Shown: positions 11,375-23,965, counted from the stretch's first letter. The stretch is DNA of 64,000 bases from Acanthosoma haemorrhoidale (GCA_930367205.1 OV884009.1:91409189-91473188); one strand, 5' to 3'. Notes: generated by a model from the letters alone, not told the origin. Translations and numbers: made by a program.

Positions 11375-11430
11375 AGCATATATCTTAATTACTTATTGCC
11401 TTATAAAGGCAGATTGTAAATATTGAAAAT

Positions 11431-11437
<7 letters not shown>

Positions 11438-11478
<41 letters not shown>
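11438..11478 (+). repeat. Poly(A) tail of LINE-A insertion
   Basis: An uninterrupted run of about 41 A's directly before the right target duplication. Confidence 0.95.
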
Positions 11479-11480
<2 letters not shown>

Positions 11481-11491
11481 ATAAGGATTAA

Positions 11492-12405
11492 GTGTTTATT
11501 CTAAGGATGCTGCTACCAGGGGCTATCAGGGTTAAATCATCCATTACTGACAGTTTGTAAGTTACAAGTACTTTAAATAAAAAAAAAAATTAATTATTTA
11601 ACTAGTTCAATGTTATTTTATAAGAAATATATTAAGAGAGTCTATGGGTCAGTACTCATTGATAATAAACTGTGGCTCCGGTCGTGTTTACAGGCAACAC
11701 TAATGTATCTCATCTTAGGCCAGTATCTCAGGCTATGTTAATACTATTAGTTGTTTCAATAACAAATACCGTCTGTTGAATGTTTCTAAATAAAATAATT
11801 ATCTTTTCTAATAGGTTTCATTCGATCTAAATGATTATATTCTATTTTATTTTTTATTACTATACCGTAAATTTATGGTATAGTTTAACAATAGAAATTT
11901 AATATTATAGATTTTTACGATTCAACTAAAGTTGATGCTCTTTGCACCATATTTTGGAATGTAAACATAGATATTTTAATTTACATTTTTATATTTACAT
12001 AGTAGTAAGAATTTTATACCTACAGAAACTTGTAGAAGGAAATTAATTTTCATTTTTTAATTTTATACGGAAATATTTCTTGTCAGAGATGTATTTTTGT
12101 TTCTTTCTACCATGATATTAAATAGCTCAAATGAGGATATCCAAGATTACAACTAATAGATTTAGTTCACTTAGGAATAGTAAATGTTATTTTCTATTAA
12201 TTCGTATCATAAACTTTCTTAATAACAGAAAAAATTCCCCTCTTATCTACTTGTTTATTTTCAGTTGTACAACGAGGGAGTAACGATGGTTTGTAAAGGA
12301 CGCTTACCCGATTTCAAAATAATTTTTATTATTCAGTTTATCTAGTAATTTTCTTTTTTAAAGATATTTTTTCATTTTCTTCGGATTGATACGTCGGTTG
12401 CTTGA
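11492..12405. other. AT-rich spacer, no gene seen
   Basis: No supported gene or repeat. Confidence 0.5.
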
Positions 12406-13372
12406 GTGACTGTTTCGTTTGTTGCCTCTCCTAGCTATCCTCTACACGAGAAAGGTGAGCAGGACGTTCAGATTTGGGAAACAGAGGATATTTCTCCCGA
12501 ATTCCAGTTCATTTTTAACAAATCAGAGTCCTTGAGTGCTGATGCAGCAGCCAATTTTAAATCAGTTTATGATCGACTAGTAAATTACGAGTTCTGTTTT
12601 GAAGAACTCCAGTCTAAAATACGGAGATATAACGCAACTCTTTAGGATAAAAAGAAAAAGATCGACACAACAACAGTGCAAAACTCAATCATTGATTTAG
12701 TGACTAAATCCAATTATTGCCAAGTATTACAAGCGTGAATCCCACTTGAAAAAAAAACTGTGGTTGCACCTACCCCTCTTCATTCTGCTCTTCACGAGCT
12801 CCCGAAAATTAATTCGCCTCCATTAGTGGGGAAATTGGAGGATTGGAGTGGGGTTTCCTCTATTTTTGATTCTATGATTCATAGAGAAAACTCTCTACTA
12901 ATCATAAGAAAATTTCATTACTTACCCAGTAGCTTACGCGAGGAAGCTCTATCACTCATCTCTGGATTCGCGCTAGTGTAAACCAATTATTCCCTGGCTT
13001 ACGATGCACTGTACTCTCAGTATCAAAATAAAACGTGACTTGCTAGTTTCTATATAAGGAGGTTGATGAATCCCCCCCCCTCAGCCTCCTTTTAGCTGCT
13101 AATTTGTAGAGATTCTTATCTGAGCATGAAAATAAATATTCTGCGTTATCGGCTTTAGGCATTGAAGAGATGGGAGACTTCATAAAACTTTCTCCAGCCC
13201 TCACAAATTTAGACCCAGGAACAAAAATAGTGTTCGAAGAACGCATAAAAGGAAGGAATATTCTGTCTTATCAGGATTTGGTTGATGTTTTTACGGGCCA
13301 AGCTAAAGATTTCAAAATGATGGATCAAGAAGGCAGATCAAAAAATTCTAAAGCAAAAGGGAAATCCTGTTA
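12406..13372 (+). pseudogene. BEL/Pao-like Gag remnant (DUF1759 type)
   Basis: Broken frames on the plus strand fit the Gag region of BEL/Pao retrotransposons. The DUF1759 layout is readable from about 12790: 'LPKINSPPLVGKLEDWSGV', 'FDSMIHRENSLLIIRKFHYL' and 'SSLREEALSLISG', corresponding to the family's conserved 'LP-K-..F-G-...W..F...F', 'K..YL...L.G.A' pattern. After stops near 12979 a further stretch (13133-13370) reads as the Gag C-terminal half ('ALGIEEMGDFIKLSPALTNL' and 'FEERIKGRNILSYQDLVDVF'). The upstream frame 12406-12645 is probably the N-terminal part. At least three stops or frame breaks show it is dead. Confidence 0.65.
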
Positions 13373-14120
13373 GGGAAACTCCGCTAAACATTATAGCCAG
13401 CCAAATCCTTAAATTGAACAAATATCTTCGGGAATATTTAGTGTCACACCCTTGGGTTCTGAAGTATCAAGCGAGACTGACGTTACTGCTGACAGATCAA
13501 AACGCAATCCCCAATCCGACCATTTGAAATCTCAATCAGTTGGTTCTGGGGAATGGTTATAATCATCGACTAAAGTACAACCCAGAAATAGTACTGGAGC
13601 AATAGTTGACATGAAAAACGCTACAAAAGGGCTACAGGTTGATCAGTCAGGTCAGTCAACTTCAGTCAAGTGAAGCTCATGTATATTCTAGATGCTCGCC
13701 ACCTCGTAAGCCCCTTGCTGTGTTATCCCAGGAGTTTCCGTTTACGCATGTCCTAAATGTACTCCAGAAAATGTGCTAGGGAATTTAAAGTAAGGTTCAT
13801 TCCTAGTTACTTGGTTTCAGCTGACCTGCTGAGTATCGAATCATTTCTGAACGTGTATCGTCGTATTTCTTTCAGTATCTTTACGTCTGAATTCGTTTCT
13901 CTTTGTTGCAACTCGGCTTCTGCAGAAGATTCTATCATATCTCTTTGTTATGTACCTTTGCCAGAACAGCTACAAATGGTCTTCCAAATAGGGAAGGAAA
14001 CGTTCCCGAAACGGAGGGGCAAAAGCCTTTCTTACTTGGGTCTATTCTACCCCAGTTCTACATCATATGTTGGACTAAAGGGGGTGAGAGTTCTTCTTTA
14101 ATACTTTGGTAGAGGAATTT
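13373..14120 (+). pseudogene. Unclear continuation of the LTR-retroelement remnant
   Basis: Short plus-strand frames (for example 13757-14101 and, one frame over, 13903-14112) continue in the same direction as the Gag remnant. In a BEL-type element this would be the nucleocapsid-protease region. I do not recognise an intact CCHC knuckle or a DSG/DTG protease active site, so the assignment rests only on position and strand. Confidence 0.25.
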
Positions 14121-14539
14121 CCATAATTTTTGTGTCTCTAACGGAAGCACGAGTATCGTAAGTAAACGATTCTTCTTTACAATACCGCCGGGGACCGGTT
14201 GTTTGACCCGATACTTTATGTTCTAATTGTCACTTTCATTTATGATTCTCTTAAGTTTAGATTTTCTAGCTAAAACCGATATGTATACTCATATTCATGA
14301 AGCCATATAGTAGTTTTAAGATAACCCTATACATAAGTTATCGTTCCGTTAATATATTATATTTTTGGGGCGTGGGGCATCCGAAGTGTGCGGTGTTTAC
14401 TTTGCTACTTTAAAGGAGAGATCTTGAAAGAGTAGTTAGTGAAGGCTTGTGGACTCTTCAAGATTCTCAGGGATTAACATCGCTTATAAGGCATTAGATG
14501 GACGTCGGTGCCCAACCACTCAGGCAAAGCTCCTACAAC

Positions 14540-14790
14540 TGCTCGCCGAAAGTATCATTACTTGCGGTATTGTACCTTGAGTAACATAGGATGTTGAAGG
14601 AAGGATTAAAATCTGAGGTGAAGCCTTATCGATCTTCAAAGTAGTCCACGGTTATCATGTTATTAGGTATGGAAGGTAAATAAAGTTACTCGTAAAGATT
14701 ACTATTCCATGCCTAATATGACTTCTCTGCTGAACGGGCTAAAAACATTTTTATAGGCAATTTTGTGTACTTCAAGTTCGTACATAAAGT
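14540..14790 (+). pseudogene. Ty3-like reverse transcriptase vestige
   Basis: Near 14685-14750 one frame reads VNKVTRKDYYSMPNMTSLL, which fits the Ty3/gypsy RT motif 'LNKVT-KD-YP-P--D-LL' just before the first catalytic aspartate. A weaker upstream match (QAKLLQLLAESIITCGI, about 14520-14570) fits the preceding helix. Frame changes and stops separate the pieces, and the downstream 'LDL' aspartate cannot be read with confidence. The segment is a fossil, not a functional polymerase. Confidence 0.5.
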
Positions 14791-15119
14791 ACGTTTTAAA
14801 AGCCACTAATTTGCAAGATATTTAAGAAAAATCAACAAAATGTTCTTTAAACCCCCCCCCCACCTCGAGGACTTTTAGCATGAAGTACAGGGAACTGCCA
14901 CCAACAAACGTACCAAATTTTAGTAGTACATAATTTTTTTTTCTAATCGTGATATTTTGTTTGGCCTTCGTTGCCGGGACTATAAAGGTGCGACCAAAAT
15001 TATGCTAAAGTAAAACAGCTTGATATCGTTCCAAATAATCAGGAAGTTAGCTACATTATCAATGTCACTTTTTATGCTCTTCAAGTTCTAGTTAAGCCAG
15101 GGGTCGTATGAATATCTTA

Positions 15120-15265
15120 ATTTAACTCCTAACAGACTATGCAGATTCCTTTTTAAAGTGAATTCCAAAGAATATGGCACTCACCGGAAATTCCATCCGT
15201 AAAACCCCCACCATATGGACGAATGGAAGGCATGGAATGGGGCATATCAAAAACTCTCCTGATGG
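15120..15265 (+). pseudogene. Possible integrase core vestige
   Basis: Two overlapping frames give pieces resembling the end of a retroviral-type integrase core: a 'LTDYADSF' string where 'xxDxGxxF' is expected, and downstream a proline followed by 'WTNGRHGM', where integrases have 'P-x-x-NG-x-x-E'. The catalytic glutamate is not readable in frame. It lies at a plausible distance downstream of the RT vestige on the same strand. Confidence 0.3.
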
Positions 15266-16560
15266 AATCCAGTGGTTCTTTCTTATAAGTTAATATACCT
15301 ATCGAGTAAGTCCTAAAGGCTTTTTCGGCCATTTTCGCTCAGCGATATTTGCCAATGTGAATCCGAGCTCACGAGTATAAGTCTGATTGTATCATGTAGT
15401 GTCAAACGCTACTTTTCAATCCAAGATTAGTAATCAACTTTTTGATGTGTCAAAAAATCAACTTTAAAGCTCAAACTGGAACTAATTTGTCGAATGTTAT
15501 TAATATGCTTACTGATCATTTTTGTAATTAGACCGAACAAAGTGTATAAATATTTTATTCTTACATACTTTGAGCCAGGAATGATCACGCTCAAATATCT
15601 AATTATATACATTATTTTTGTATTTTTTATGTACATTATTATAAAAAGTATTTAATAAACTATTGTTACTATTAAATAAGTACCTAAATCATGAATTATT
15701 ATGTAACTAGTATATATCTGATTGAATATGATATCTACCTGATTTATAAAACTCTCTCTCCTTTTATATATAGAGACGTCCTGGATCTTGGATTTTCCAA
15801 AATCCAAGTAAATGAATACTAACTAAGATTACTGAAGGTAATCTTGGCTAATCATTTTTAATTCGTATAAGTTTAATTCTGTCACTTGGCTGGTTTGAAT
15901 ATTCTAGATGAGAAAGGCCTGGTTATTATGGGCAGGAAACCATTTTCCGGTCAGTTGACCAAATGTTCTCAGAGGACGATCGGAGATCAGGGCTATTTCG
16001 CCCTCACCACGCAAGGGATGACAACGCCCGGCCAATCAAATTCAAGAGTGGATATGTGATCATTCTTTTGGGCAATAGAATGGGGATTAGGAGATACGAC
16101 TTTGAAAAAATCTAGAAGAGTAGGAGTAGTAGGCTGCCAGGTCTAACCCCGAACGAAGGAGGAAATATCAAACGACCCCACTAATCAAGGAACTACCAAT
16201 GAACAATAATGACGATACTGAAGACTAGTTAAAAGATAAACTGATCAGTATTATTTAAATGTTGGGTGAATTCCTTTAGAGTTCAATAGGCAGTAATTAT
16301 TAAGGATAATGAGCTCAATTTAATTTATTTGTATAACAATAGTTTATATATTTATTTTGTTACAATAATTTTTTTTTTATGACCAATTAGATTTTCAATA
16401 AGTTATGTATAATAAATTTTATAGTAAATTAAATTTTGATTATATTAAACATTCCCAATTTCTTTTTGGTATTTAATTAAGGTTGATTTTTGAACAACAA
16501 TCACTGTATTGTTGAATTAACTTGTTAATTATAAAGTAATCTAAAACCGCTAATCTAAAA
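15266..16560. other. Spacer, no gene seen
   Basis: AT-rich with a GC-richer patch near 15900-16200 that may be a further decayed part of the LTR retroelement, but I see no motif. Confidence 0.45.
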
Positions 16561-16570
16561 CGTTTGATTC

Positions 16571-17605
16571 TTGCCTCTACTTTTCAATTCTCCGTACCGT
16601 TATGTATCGCAACCACTCCACCGTGACGAAGAGCCATACGGAGAAAGATATAAAGCATTTGTTCAGCAACTTTCCCATAATTTTACTTCTCATCCTAATC
16701 AGCGAAATCCACCCCATGCAACTAATGTTGAAGAACTCTTTACTTCTCCGATTCTTTAATATTTCCTCTAAAGGCAGTCAGTCCCTCCGACTCCTACCCA
16801 AAGAAATAGTGTTCCTCGCCTAAGTATTTAATTATAATTTTTACAATTACCCACTCCCCTCTTATCTGAAAATATTCCATTATTGTCATCTTTCAGTCTC
16901 GAGTCTCCAAATGACCACTTACCTTACCACTCAACCAGCCTACTTCCATACCTGTCAAAAGTTTTTGAAAGAATTCTAAAAAGCCTCTTGCCCACATATT
17001 TGTATCATTTTCCCCTATAGGCTACGTTTCTTCCATTGCTTCACAAAGACTCCCAATTGTTTATCACATATCCTCTGTACTTGAAAACAAACACGGGAGC
17101 CTTTTTGAAGGAGCCCAGGCTTTTGACCGGGTATGGTAAATAATAGATACCTAGAACCTGGAACCCTCACAGACGACTCAAAGGACAAGAACAGCCGATT
17201 TGTACACTTTTACAGGCTACTTAACAGGAGCACTTATATCACACTACAAAACAAACTTCACATATACAAATAGTTGTTAAAACCAATTTGGACTTACGGA
17301 ATAGAACTATGGGGGACAGCAAACAGTCGGACATAAAACAAATCCATACACTTCAATCCAATGTCTTCAAAACTGCAGTCAACCCAGCCTTTTACATTAC
17401 AAAATCATTCCTTTGCAGATCTCCACGGCCCAACTATCCTTAATAACCCTCAGGATTTGTCGAAATCCACAAAAACCAGGAAATCCAAAATATTTTTGTC
17501 AACTCCTTAACCTTAGGATTGTACATAGGTACGAATGATGTTTTACATCACAATTAATAATGCTGTAAATTACAAACTGTAAATTTCTAATAAAGATCTT
17601 TTATT
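16571..17605 (+). mobile_element. LINE-B reverse transcriptase remnant
   Basis: A jockey-like ORF2 in pieces. About 16660-16757 reads 'QQLSHNFTSHPNQRN...VEELFTS', the stretch that precedes the RT domain in jockey-type proteins (the LINE-A copy near 42.2 kb has a parallel one). About 16915-16980 contains 'LLPYLSKVFERIL', fitting the RT motif 'LLPxLSKxFEKxL'. After an internal deletion near 17140, 'TWNPHRRLK' is readable, and then a nucleotide-level version of the TYGIELWGTAK hallmark at about 17295-17330. The 3' end has TAATAAAG near 17588. Multiple frameshifts and stops make it inactive. Confidence 0.7.
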
Positions 17606-18971
17606 CATTATTACGACCCTAAAATATGAACATTTACATATAGATGAAGTATCCAATAACCCAGGAATATTTTTATTTTCACCCGCATAATTTCAAAAAG
17701 GTTGAAGAGAAATATTCTGATTGCCAAAAAAATAAAAATAAAAAAACGGAAGGATATATCACTCGGAGGTGTGAAAACGACATCTGATTTTTAATTAACC
17801 CTGCATACGTGAAATTTCGTTAATCCGTCATTCAATTTCCCTGGCGGAAATTGGCTGGATTATACAGGAGGGTAGTTAGGAATATACAAAGGCAACGTCA
17901 CGCTCGCTGCAACGAACTAATCAGGCTTAATTTGCAGGATTGACTTTTTTATGTTACGGGAAAAAAATTTATGGTAATCAAGTGATATTTTCACAATAAC
18001 TTATCAACATAATGCTGGCATCTAATTTGTTTCTTTTGGTTTTGACGATTTTTGAACTTGGCATTAGGACTTTTCAGTACATTTACCGAAGATAATGAAC
18101 GTACTTCTCAATGGAAATTCATTTTGAAAAATATGGTTATTATCTTTGAATTTTCTTTAGTGTTACTATTTTACTTTGTTACTACCGTATAACGAACGGG
18201 TAATTAAGAACTGCCTGAATGTCAAAGAAAGAGGAAGAGAGAGAGGGATAGAGAGTGTATATTTATGTTTAGAAATCAATTAGTATGGCATCCCATGGGT
18301 GTACTGTATGGTGATATGAACAGAGATGTGCTGTTGACGAATGATGTTTGTAAGATCCTTAAGCGAGAGCTAGTCTGATGAGTACATACAGCACAGCTAA
18401 AGTCCCTTATCCGATTATCTGACTGTCCTCACCAGTGCACCAGGGCCCAGTTCACCTTCCAATCAACAGCCCTCATCTGCGATAGTGACACCTCACTACG
18501 ATTGCCTCTCTCTCTCCACGAGACGAATAAGTCTTTTATTCCCTTTGGAAACGAGATTCAAATAACTACTGATAAAGTTCCTTTGAAATTCACTAATACC
18601 TTTATTGAAATATTTCCTAAAAAGGATACTAGTGATAAACAAATAAACAAAAGATAATATAACATTGTGCAATTCTTCAGCAGTATGGCAGCTTCACATG
18701 CGAAACCGACTGCTAAACTAGAAAGAATCAAAACCTAGAAATGTGATGTATAACTTATAACCACCCACAATTCAAAAATTCATCCGTTCTCAAAGTGAAA
18801 CTTCACTCACTTATATGGGACAGCTCACGTAAATTATCTGTCGAGAGAGTGTTAAAGGTGAAAAAAACGTCTATGAATGGTAGTAATCGGTAGAAATATT
18901 TGGTTATCTAATAATAGTGCATGCGCAGAGCTGAAACTTGTTTAAATATAGCAACAGTTCCTGAAAATTCA
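17606..18971. other. AT-rich spacer, no gene seen
   Basis: No supportable gene. A patch at about 18370-18420 with TCCCTTATCCGATTATCTGA faintly resembles a pogo-type terminal repeat, but I found no partner end. Confidence 0.45.
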
Positions 18972-19079
18972 CTAACTCAGGGGATTGGTAACTTCAGGAA
19001 AAATTCCCTAATTCAGGGAATTGGTAACTTCAGGAAAAATTCCCTAATTCAGGGAATTGGTAACTTCAGGAAGAATTCT
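18972..19079 (+). repeat. 36-bp tandem repeat, three units
   Basis: Three head-to-tail copies of a 36-base unit containing AATTGGTAACTTCAGGAAAA. The period is a multiple of three, so one frame stays open (18921-19151) and encodes a 12-residue repeat around QGIGNFRKNSL. There is no evidence that it is translated. Confidence 0.9.
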
Positions 19080-19375
19080 CTCAAAAGATACATTCATAAA
19101 ACAACTGAACATCCAATATTAAATTTAAATTTCCTGTTGTATTTAGAGTAGACTCCACACACAAAATAGGTTAAATATAGAACCCAAAAAATAAACAAAT
19201 TAACTTCTGATACGTAAATAAAAATCTTTATTACGGTTACTATAATTTAGTTTGCAAATATTTTTAATATATTTTAAGAGCCCTTATTCAACATTTTATT
19301 TTATATAGTGGTTTTTTTTTTAATTTAATTTTTATTATCAGTTACTTTTTTTTTTTTATATTCCTTACTCTTTAT

Positions 19376-19889
19376 TGGGCTATAATTACAATCTGCCTTT
19401 TATAAGGCAATAAATAATTAAGATAAACGCTCTCAGTCATACCATATTTACAATTCATCATTCACTCGCTCATTCATACAATATTTACAGACAGCCCAGA
19501 GACCTCCCAAATCCACACGCGAAGAGAAAGCGGAGTCTTGGGAAGTCCCCCACGCTTCTCCGTCAGCCGCGTCACCGGATACTAGCCAGTGGAGGCTGAC
19601 CAAGAGCGCGAGAGCCACTGACGCTCAGGACATGATTGGAGTAACTGGCTATTGCCAGGACCCCCGCTGTCACGCGTTTATAGCAGGCCGCGAGGCATCT
19701 GCCGTTTCAGTCTCCGAGGAGGATTATAGGGATGAGTGGCAGTGCAATGACTGTGCTACAGGATTAGGGTGGTTGGAAAGGCTACTGTGGAATTTCATAA
19801 ACTTGGAAGGGATGAGTTCTAGAATGTAGGGTATATTAAGGTCGTTATGAAGGGTTTTGTTGCTGACATAATAAGGGGCATTTACTATT
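19376..19889 (-). mobile_element. LINE-A 3' part
   Basis: Minus-strand LINE-A from the AATAAAG end (about 19376) through the stem-loop, here GCCTT/AAGGC, the 3' tail and the end of ORF2, stopping near 19889 within the 'VNAPYYV' region. The CATGTGG block is shortened by a small deletion. Confidence 0.85.
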
Positions 19890-21223
19890 GGAAAAAATTT
19901 ACTATGACTATTTCAGATTATGGTAACACAATATTAGATGTTTAGGCCAAGGAAATATATATACCGTAATGAGACTTTTGGGATCAAATTTTATTTATTA
20001 GAACTAGGTAGATGTTAAGGGAGTGAGTTTTCTATGGAAATCTTCTTTAAAGAGTGTTATTCGACTTTGTCAGGAAGCCCAGGGTACTTGCCTAAGCTCT
20101 AGGGTCATAGGGTCACAGGGCTAGATAAACTCTGGGTCGATTCATACTTCTCTCCTCAGCTAATTTAAACCAGTTAGCAGAAGTGTTCAGAAACTCGAAA
20201 CTCACCTACAAAATTGCTGTAAATTCACGACCGAAAATTTCTTAAATTAATTAGATTAGTAACTAGGTTTAAAAAACCCAATTCAATTTGTTTATAATCA
20301 ACAAATATGTATTTGGAAGTCAATCATTTAAATTTTAAACCTACGGCAACTTCTGACATGATCTCACTAAAATAACTTTTGTGCTCAATATTATTTTTTA
20401 TCTGTCATAAGTTATATAACGCTAAGAATATTATAATGATAATATCTATTGTCTGTCTGGTCATTCAAATGAGACTTTTCTTCGACATTTAGGCTCATGT
20501 CACTCCTCGAGAGCAATTTAAAGTTAGATATTCTGGTATTTTTTTTGCATTATAGCTCCGGATTCATCGAAGACTTTAACTAAACACAACTCAAATTCAT
20601 CCTAAAAATTGCATGTTTTTGATGTTAGAAGATAACGACCAGGCATTTCATTTTATTTAGCTCATTTCAAATACGGTAACTACATAATTTTATTCAAAAT
20701 TATCTCTATTCACAATTTTTTTTTAATTGTCGTATTTTTATACTTGAGAAATTAGTTTTGCCTTACTAAAGCCAACTATCTACTATGCACTTAGCACTGA
20801 TACATTGAGTTATGAAGATCAAAGCACCGCCTATTCATACACTTAACTGAGTAACTAAATATCCAAATATTGAGTTAAATTTGTGCACTTATAGGTATAG
20901 GTGAGTGAGTAGTATACGCAATAACTTGATACAATTTCATCAAGATAGAAATGTTTGATTATTTTGATGTTCAGATTGATATCTATATACCTGATTGTGT
21001 TTATTTAAACTTAATTTGTTTTATGATAATTTCTAATACATTACGCTTTGTAGGACCTAACGATAGTTCTTGGTTTCTCCTTTGTGTAAATTATTTTGAT
21101 TCGCGTCGAATGACATAACATCATCATGAATATATTTCCTATATTTTGTAACAAGAGAAAAGTGGTCTGGCATACCTCTCTCGAGAAGTTAAAGAATTCC
21201 GACCCGTTGCTTGCTGTACCGTC
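19890..21223. other. AT-rich spacer, no gene seen
   Basis: No gene or known repeat identified. A G-rich patch near 20070-20135 is unassigned. Confidence 0.45.
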
Positions 21224-21243
21224 GGTGGGTGAGTTCACCCACC
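21224..21243. other. Perfect 9-bp hairpin
   Basis: GGTGGGTGA and TCACCCACC are separated by GT. It is GC-rich inside an AT-rich region. It may be part of a transposon end, but no matching partner was found. Confidence 0.6.
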
Positions 21244-23689
21244 GGAGACATATCAAGTTTTTTGACTCGTGGCAGCACCTTACAGCCCCAGTGGTTTATC
21301 ACTATTACCCTACCACCCTTCCCACATCGATGGCAACAGACAATCGGGGAAAATTAGGTTAATATTTAGTTTAAGCTTTTATTGTTAGATGTAAGTTAGT
21401 TTTTAGTCTATGATAACCCCATCATTTTTAATAAATTCAGTCCATTATTGTATAATGTACATCATTATATTTTCGTACAATGCAGATCTACTGTTAGTAG
21501 AAAATAGAATTTGTATAAATTTTGCCAAGCTACAAAAATATAATGAAGCATTTTTAAATAAATTCGTTTGTAGAATCTATATTTTGTAACATATATTAAT
21601 TTTGTAACAAGGGGATTTGAAACAAAAAAACAGAACAAGAGATTTATTTTTGTTGTTTGGTTCATCTAGAGTTGGGCTAGTTGAAGTGGCAGTATTTACT
21701 TTGTTGGAAATTAATAAAATTATCTTTTCATTATTTTTTTGATTTCCTTCAGATAAATCAGAGCCATTAGTTAAAGCTGATTCTCAAGTTGCAATTTTTT
21801 GCTTTAACCCTTTCTGAAGATTTCCACCCGGAAATAATTACCCAAGTCCGCTTATTGGATACTGTTGAAGGCCGTATTCTCAGAAGAAGGAAATTAAATA
21901 TATAATGCAAAAAATTTAATCTGTCAGCTAACGTTTTCTTCTAACAAATCCTGCGTGAGTAACAACTTTTCCGTTTTCAAAGATTGAATTTGAGGCTTTG
22001 TTTGTGAAATTACTTCCTGTTGTTGAGTATTGTGTGAAAGTGATATTTTCTTCATCTCATATCTTACAATAGTTAATTCGCTACAGTTTTCTGCCAGATT
22101 GAGAGCTGAAGAGAATTTTTGTTAAATTTAACGAGTAATACTTTTATTTTCAAGAATTTTTCTTTCTTTAAGAAAAGCTTAAATAATACTATAAATAATA
22201 AATCCTTAATTCTAGATTTTTCCAGCATCAAATTTTCAAGTTCCATTTTTTTTTCAAGATCGCAGAGGTACTCGTTTTTCCAGTGTTTAATGTAGTTTTT
22301 GGAGTTCTGATAACAACTGTTTGAAATTACGTAAATTTACCTCTTTTTCTGTGGTACCAGTATTTACCTTAGATTTTAATTCAAGAATTTTAGAATTAAA
22401 TTAGTTAATTTTTTATTTTACTAAGTTTCTCGCTGTTTACTCTCCGATTCTTCAATTTCTTTGATCTTCAACCTAATATATAAGCTTCTTTTTTAATGTA
22501 GTTCTTTGAAGATTTCACTGATCTATCCTTATTGAAATATTGACCAAATAAGGAGTTGGATTTTGTTTTTCTCAAGGGGCTTCGATAATCCTTCCTTAAC
22601 GAGAAATTAATTAACTGCCTAAAAGGGATTTGCATTGTATTATGCCTTGGTTTTGTTAAGAAATAAAATATTTTTTTATTATCATTATTTCCACATTCAA
22701 GTGAGTTATTACTGAAATTGACTCCAGATTTTTGATTCCAAGGTGTTGATGACCTGGTGGTTTTACGCCGGTTAAATCTGGTCAATCAACTGAAGACTTT
22801 TTTTTAAACAAAAATAAAAACATTACAATATTCTGAGCAGTATATAGCTTAAGATACAAGCAATTCGCTTGTTACAATATTTAAATTTATAGATATTCGA
22901 AGCTGATCTCAAAAAATTGGCTCCAATCCCTCACATCTGATCTGTCAATAATTATCGAAACATTGTTTACTGCTTCCACCCTAGCTCTTGGCTGGTAAAT
23001 ATCGTTTATTTCACGATAATAAAACCTCTGCAGACACAACCAGGGAGGAGTTAAAATTGGAGTCATTTTTGTTTATTTTTTTTAATGCATTGTTGGCATC
23101 GCCACCATATCATAAACATTTTTATGACGATATTAAATGGACAGTTATTTCGATACAGACACTTTTCGTTTGCATCACTGCGGTAGGTCATAACAGTCCA
23201 AGAAGCAATCAAAAACATTAAAGCTGTATTCATCAACAGCACTTACCACACTTCTCATATTTTAGTGAAAATATAATAACCGGAAGTATCTATCACATGG
23301 CCAATTAGTTTCTATCCCAGTTTTAATGATTATCAAATCACAGATCAGACACCATGCGAGATTTATCTGATTTTTCTATAGGATAAAGGCACATTATAAC
23401 ATTAGTACAAAAATAGTGTTAATTATATTTTAATAAATTAATATTTTGCAAATGACAGAAGCAGCTTCAAAGGTTTTTTTTTTATTTAGTTTTAATTTGA
23501 ATACCATTCATCGTTACTTTTATTGATTATGTTGATCAATTTCCTTCATTTGGCGTATCCCTATACAAAATAGACACAATAACACCGGTTCTTGTATCTA
23601 CTATGTATATAAAGATCCTTGTTTTAAAAATTACGATTTGCTCCTACATCATTATTAATTGTGAGGCAAGACTTCATTCATACCTACGT
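21244..23689. other. AT-rich region with an unassigned minus-strand frame
   Basis: Mostly AT-rich sequence. On the minus strand, an open frame at 22785-22468 (105 codons) is rich in Lys, Asn, Arg and Ser. Further minus-strand frames down to about 21700 are broken but Glu/Lys/Leu-rich (for example 'DLEKKMELENLMLEKSRIKD' near 22265-22205), like a decayed coiled-coil protein. I do not recognise a family. An ORF1-like protein of some LINE is one possibility. Confidence 0.35.
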
Positions 23690-23965
23690 ACAATACACAA
23701 TCATACCATAATTCCTACAGTATGTAAAAATAAATTCTGTCCGTAGCCCCCACCTCAAACTTATGGTATGCCCGGAAGTAGCAAAGCTCCCCCTACAGCC
23801 CTCGACCATTTGATTATGTGACAAAGACTAGAGAAATAGCAAGAGAGCCACATACGCTTAGGGCATAAGCGGGTGTGACAATACCAGGACCCCGAGACAT
23901 ACTTTTCCATTATTAAAATAGATCACGAAGAAATCGCCGTTATAGGGGATGAGGAATATAGGATT
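23690..23965 (-). mobile_element. LINE-B-like 3' fragment
   Basis: The stretch with GAGAGCCACATACGCTTAGGGCAT and CCAGGACCCCGAGACATACT parallels minus-strand LINE-A/B tails ('GAGAGCC...CTCAGG...CATG...CCAGGACC'). The start shows the reverse complement of the 'TGAATGA' area. The divergence is high. Confidence 0.5.

Larger units (their letters stand above)
11010..11491 (+). mobile_element. 5'-truncated LINE-A with target duplication and poly(A)
   Basis: A textbook retroposition footprint. The direct repeat ATAAGGATTAA lies at 11010-11020 and 11481-11491. Between them is a LINE-A truncated to its last few ORF2 codons plus the 3' tail, ending in AATAAAATTT and about 41 A's (11438-11478). The first bases correspond to the end of ORF2 in other copies. 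A 37-bp tandem duplication sits in the tail. The clean target duplication and long pure A-run suggest a relatively recent insertion. Confidence 0.9.

Noticed and set aside
18370..18420. Pogo-type terminal inverted repeat
   Set aside because: A single resemblance to a TCCCTTATCCGA-like end with no partner within several kb.
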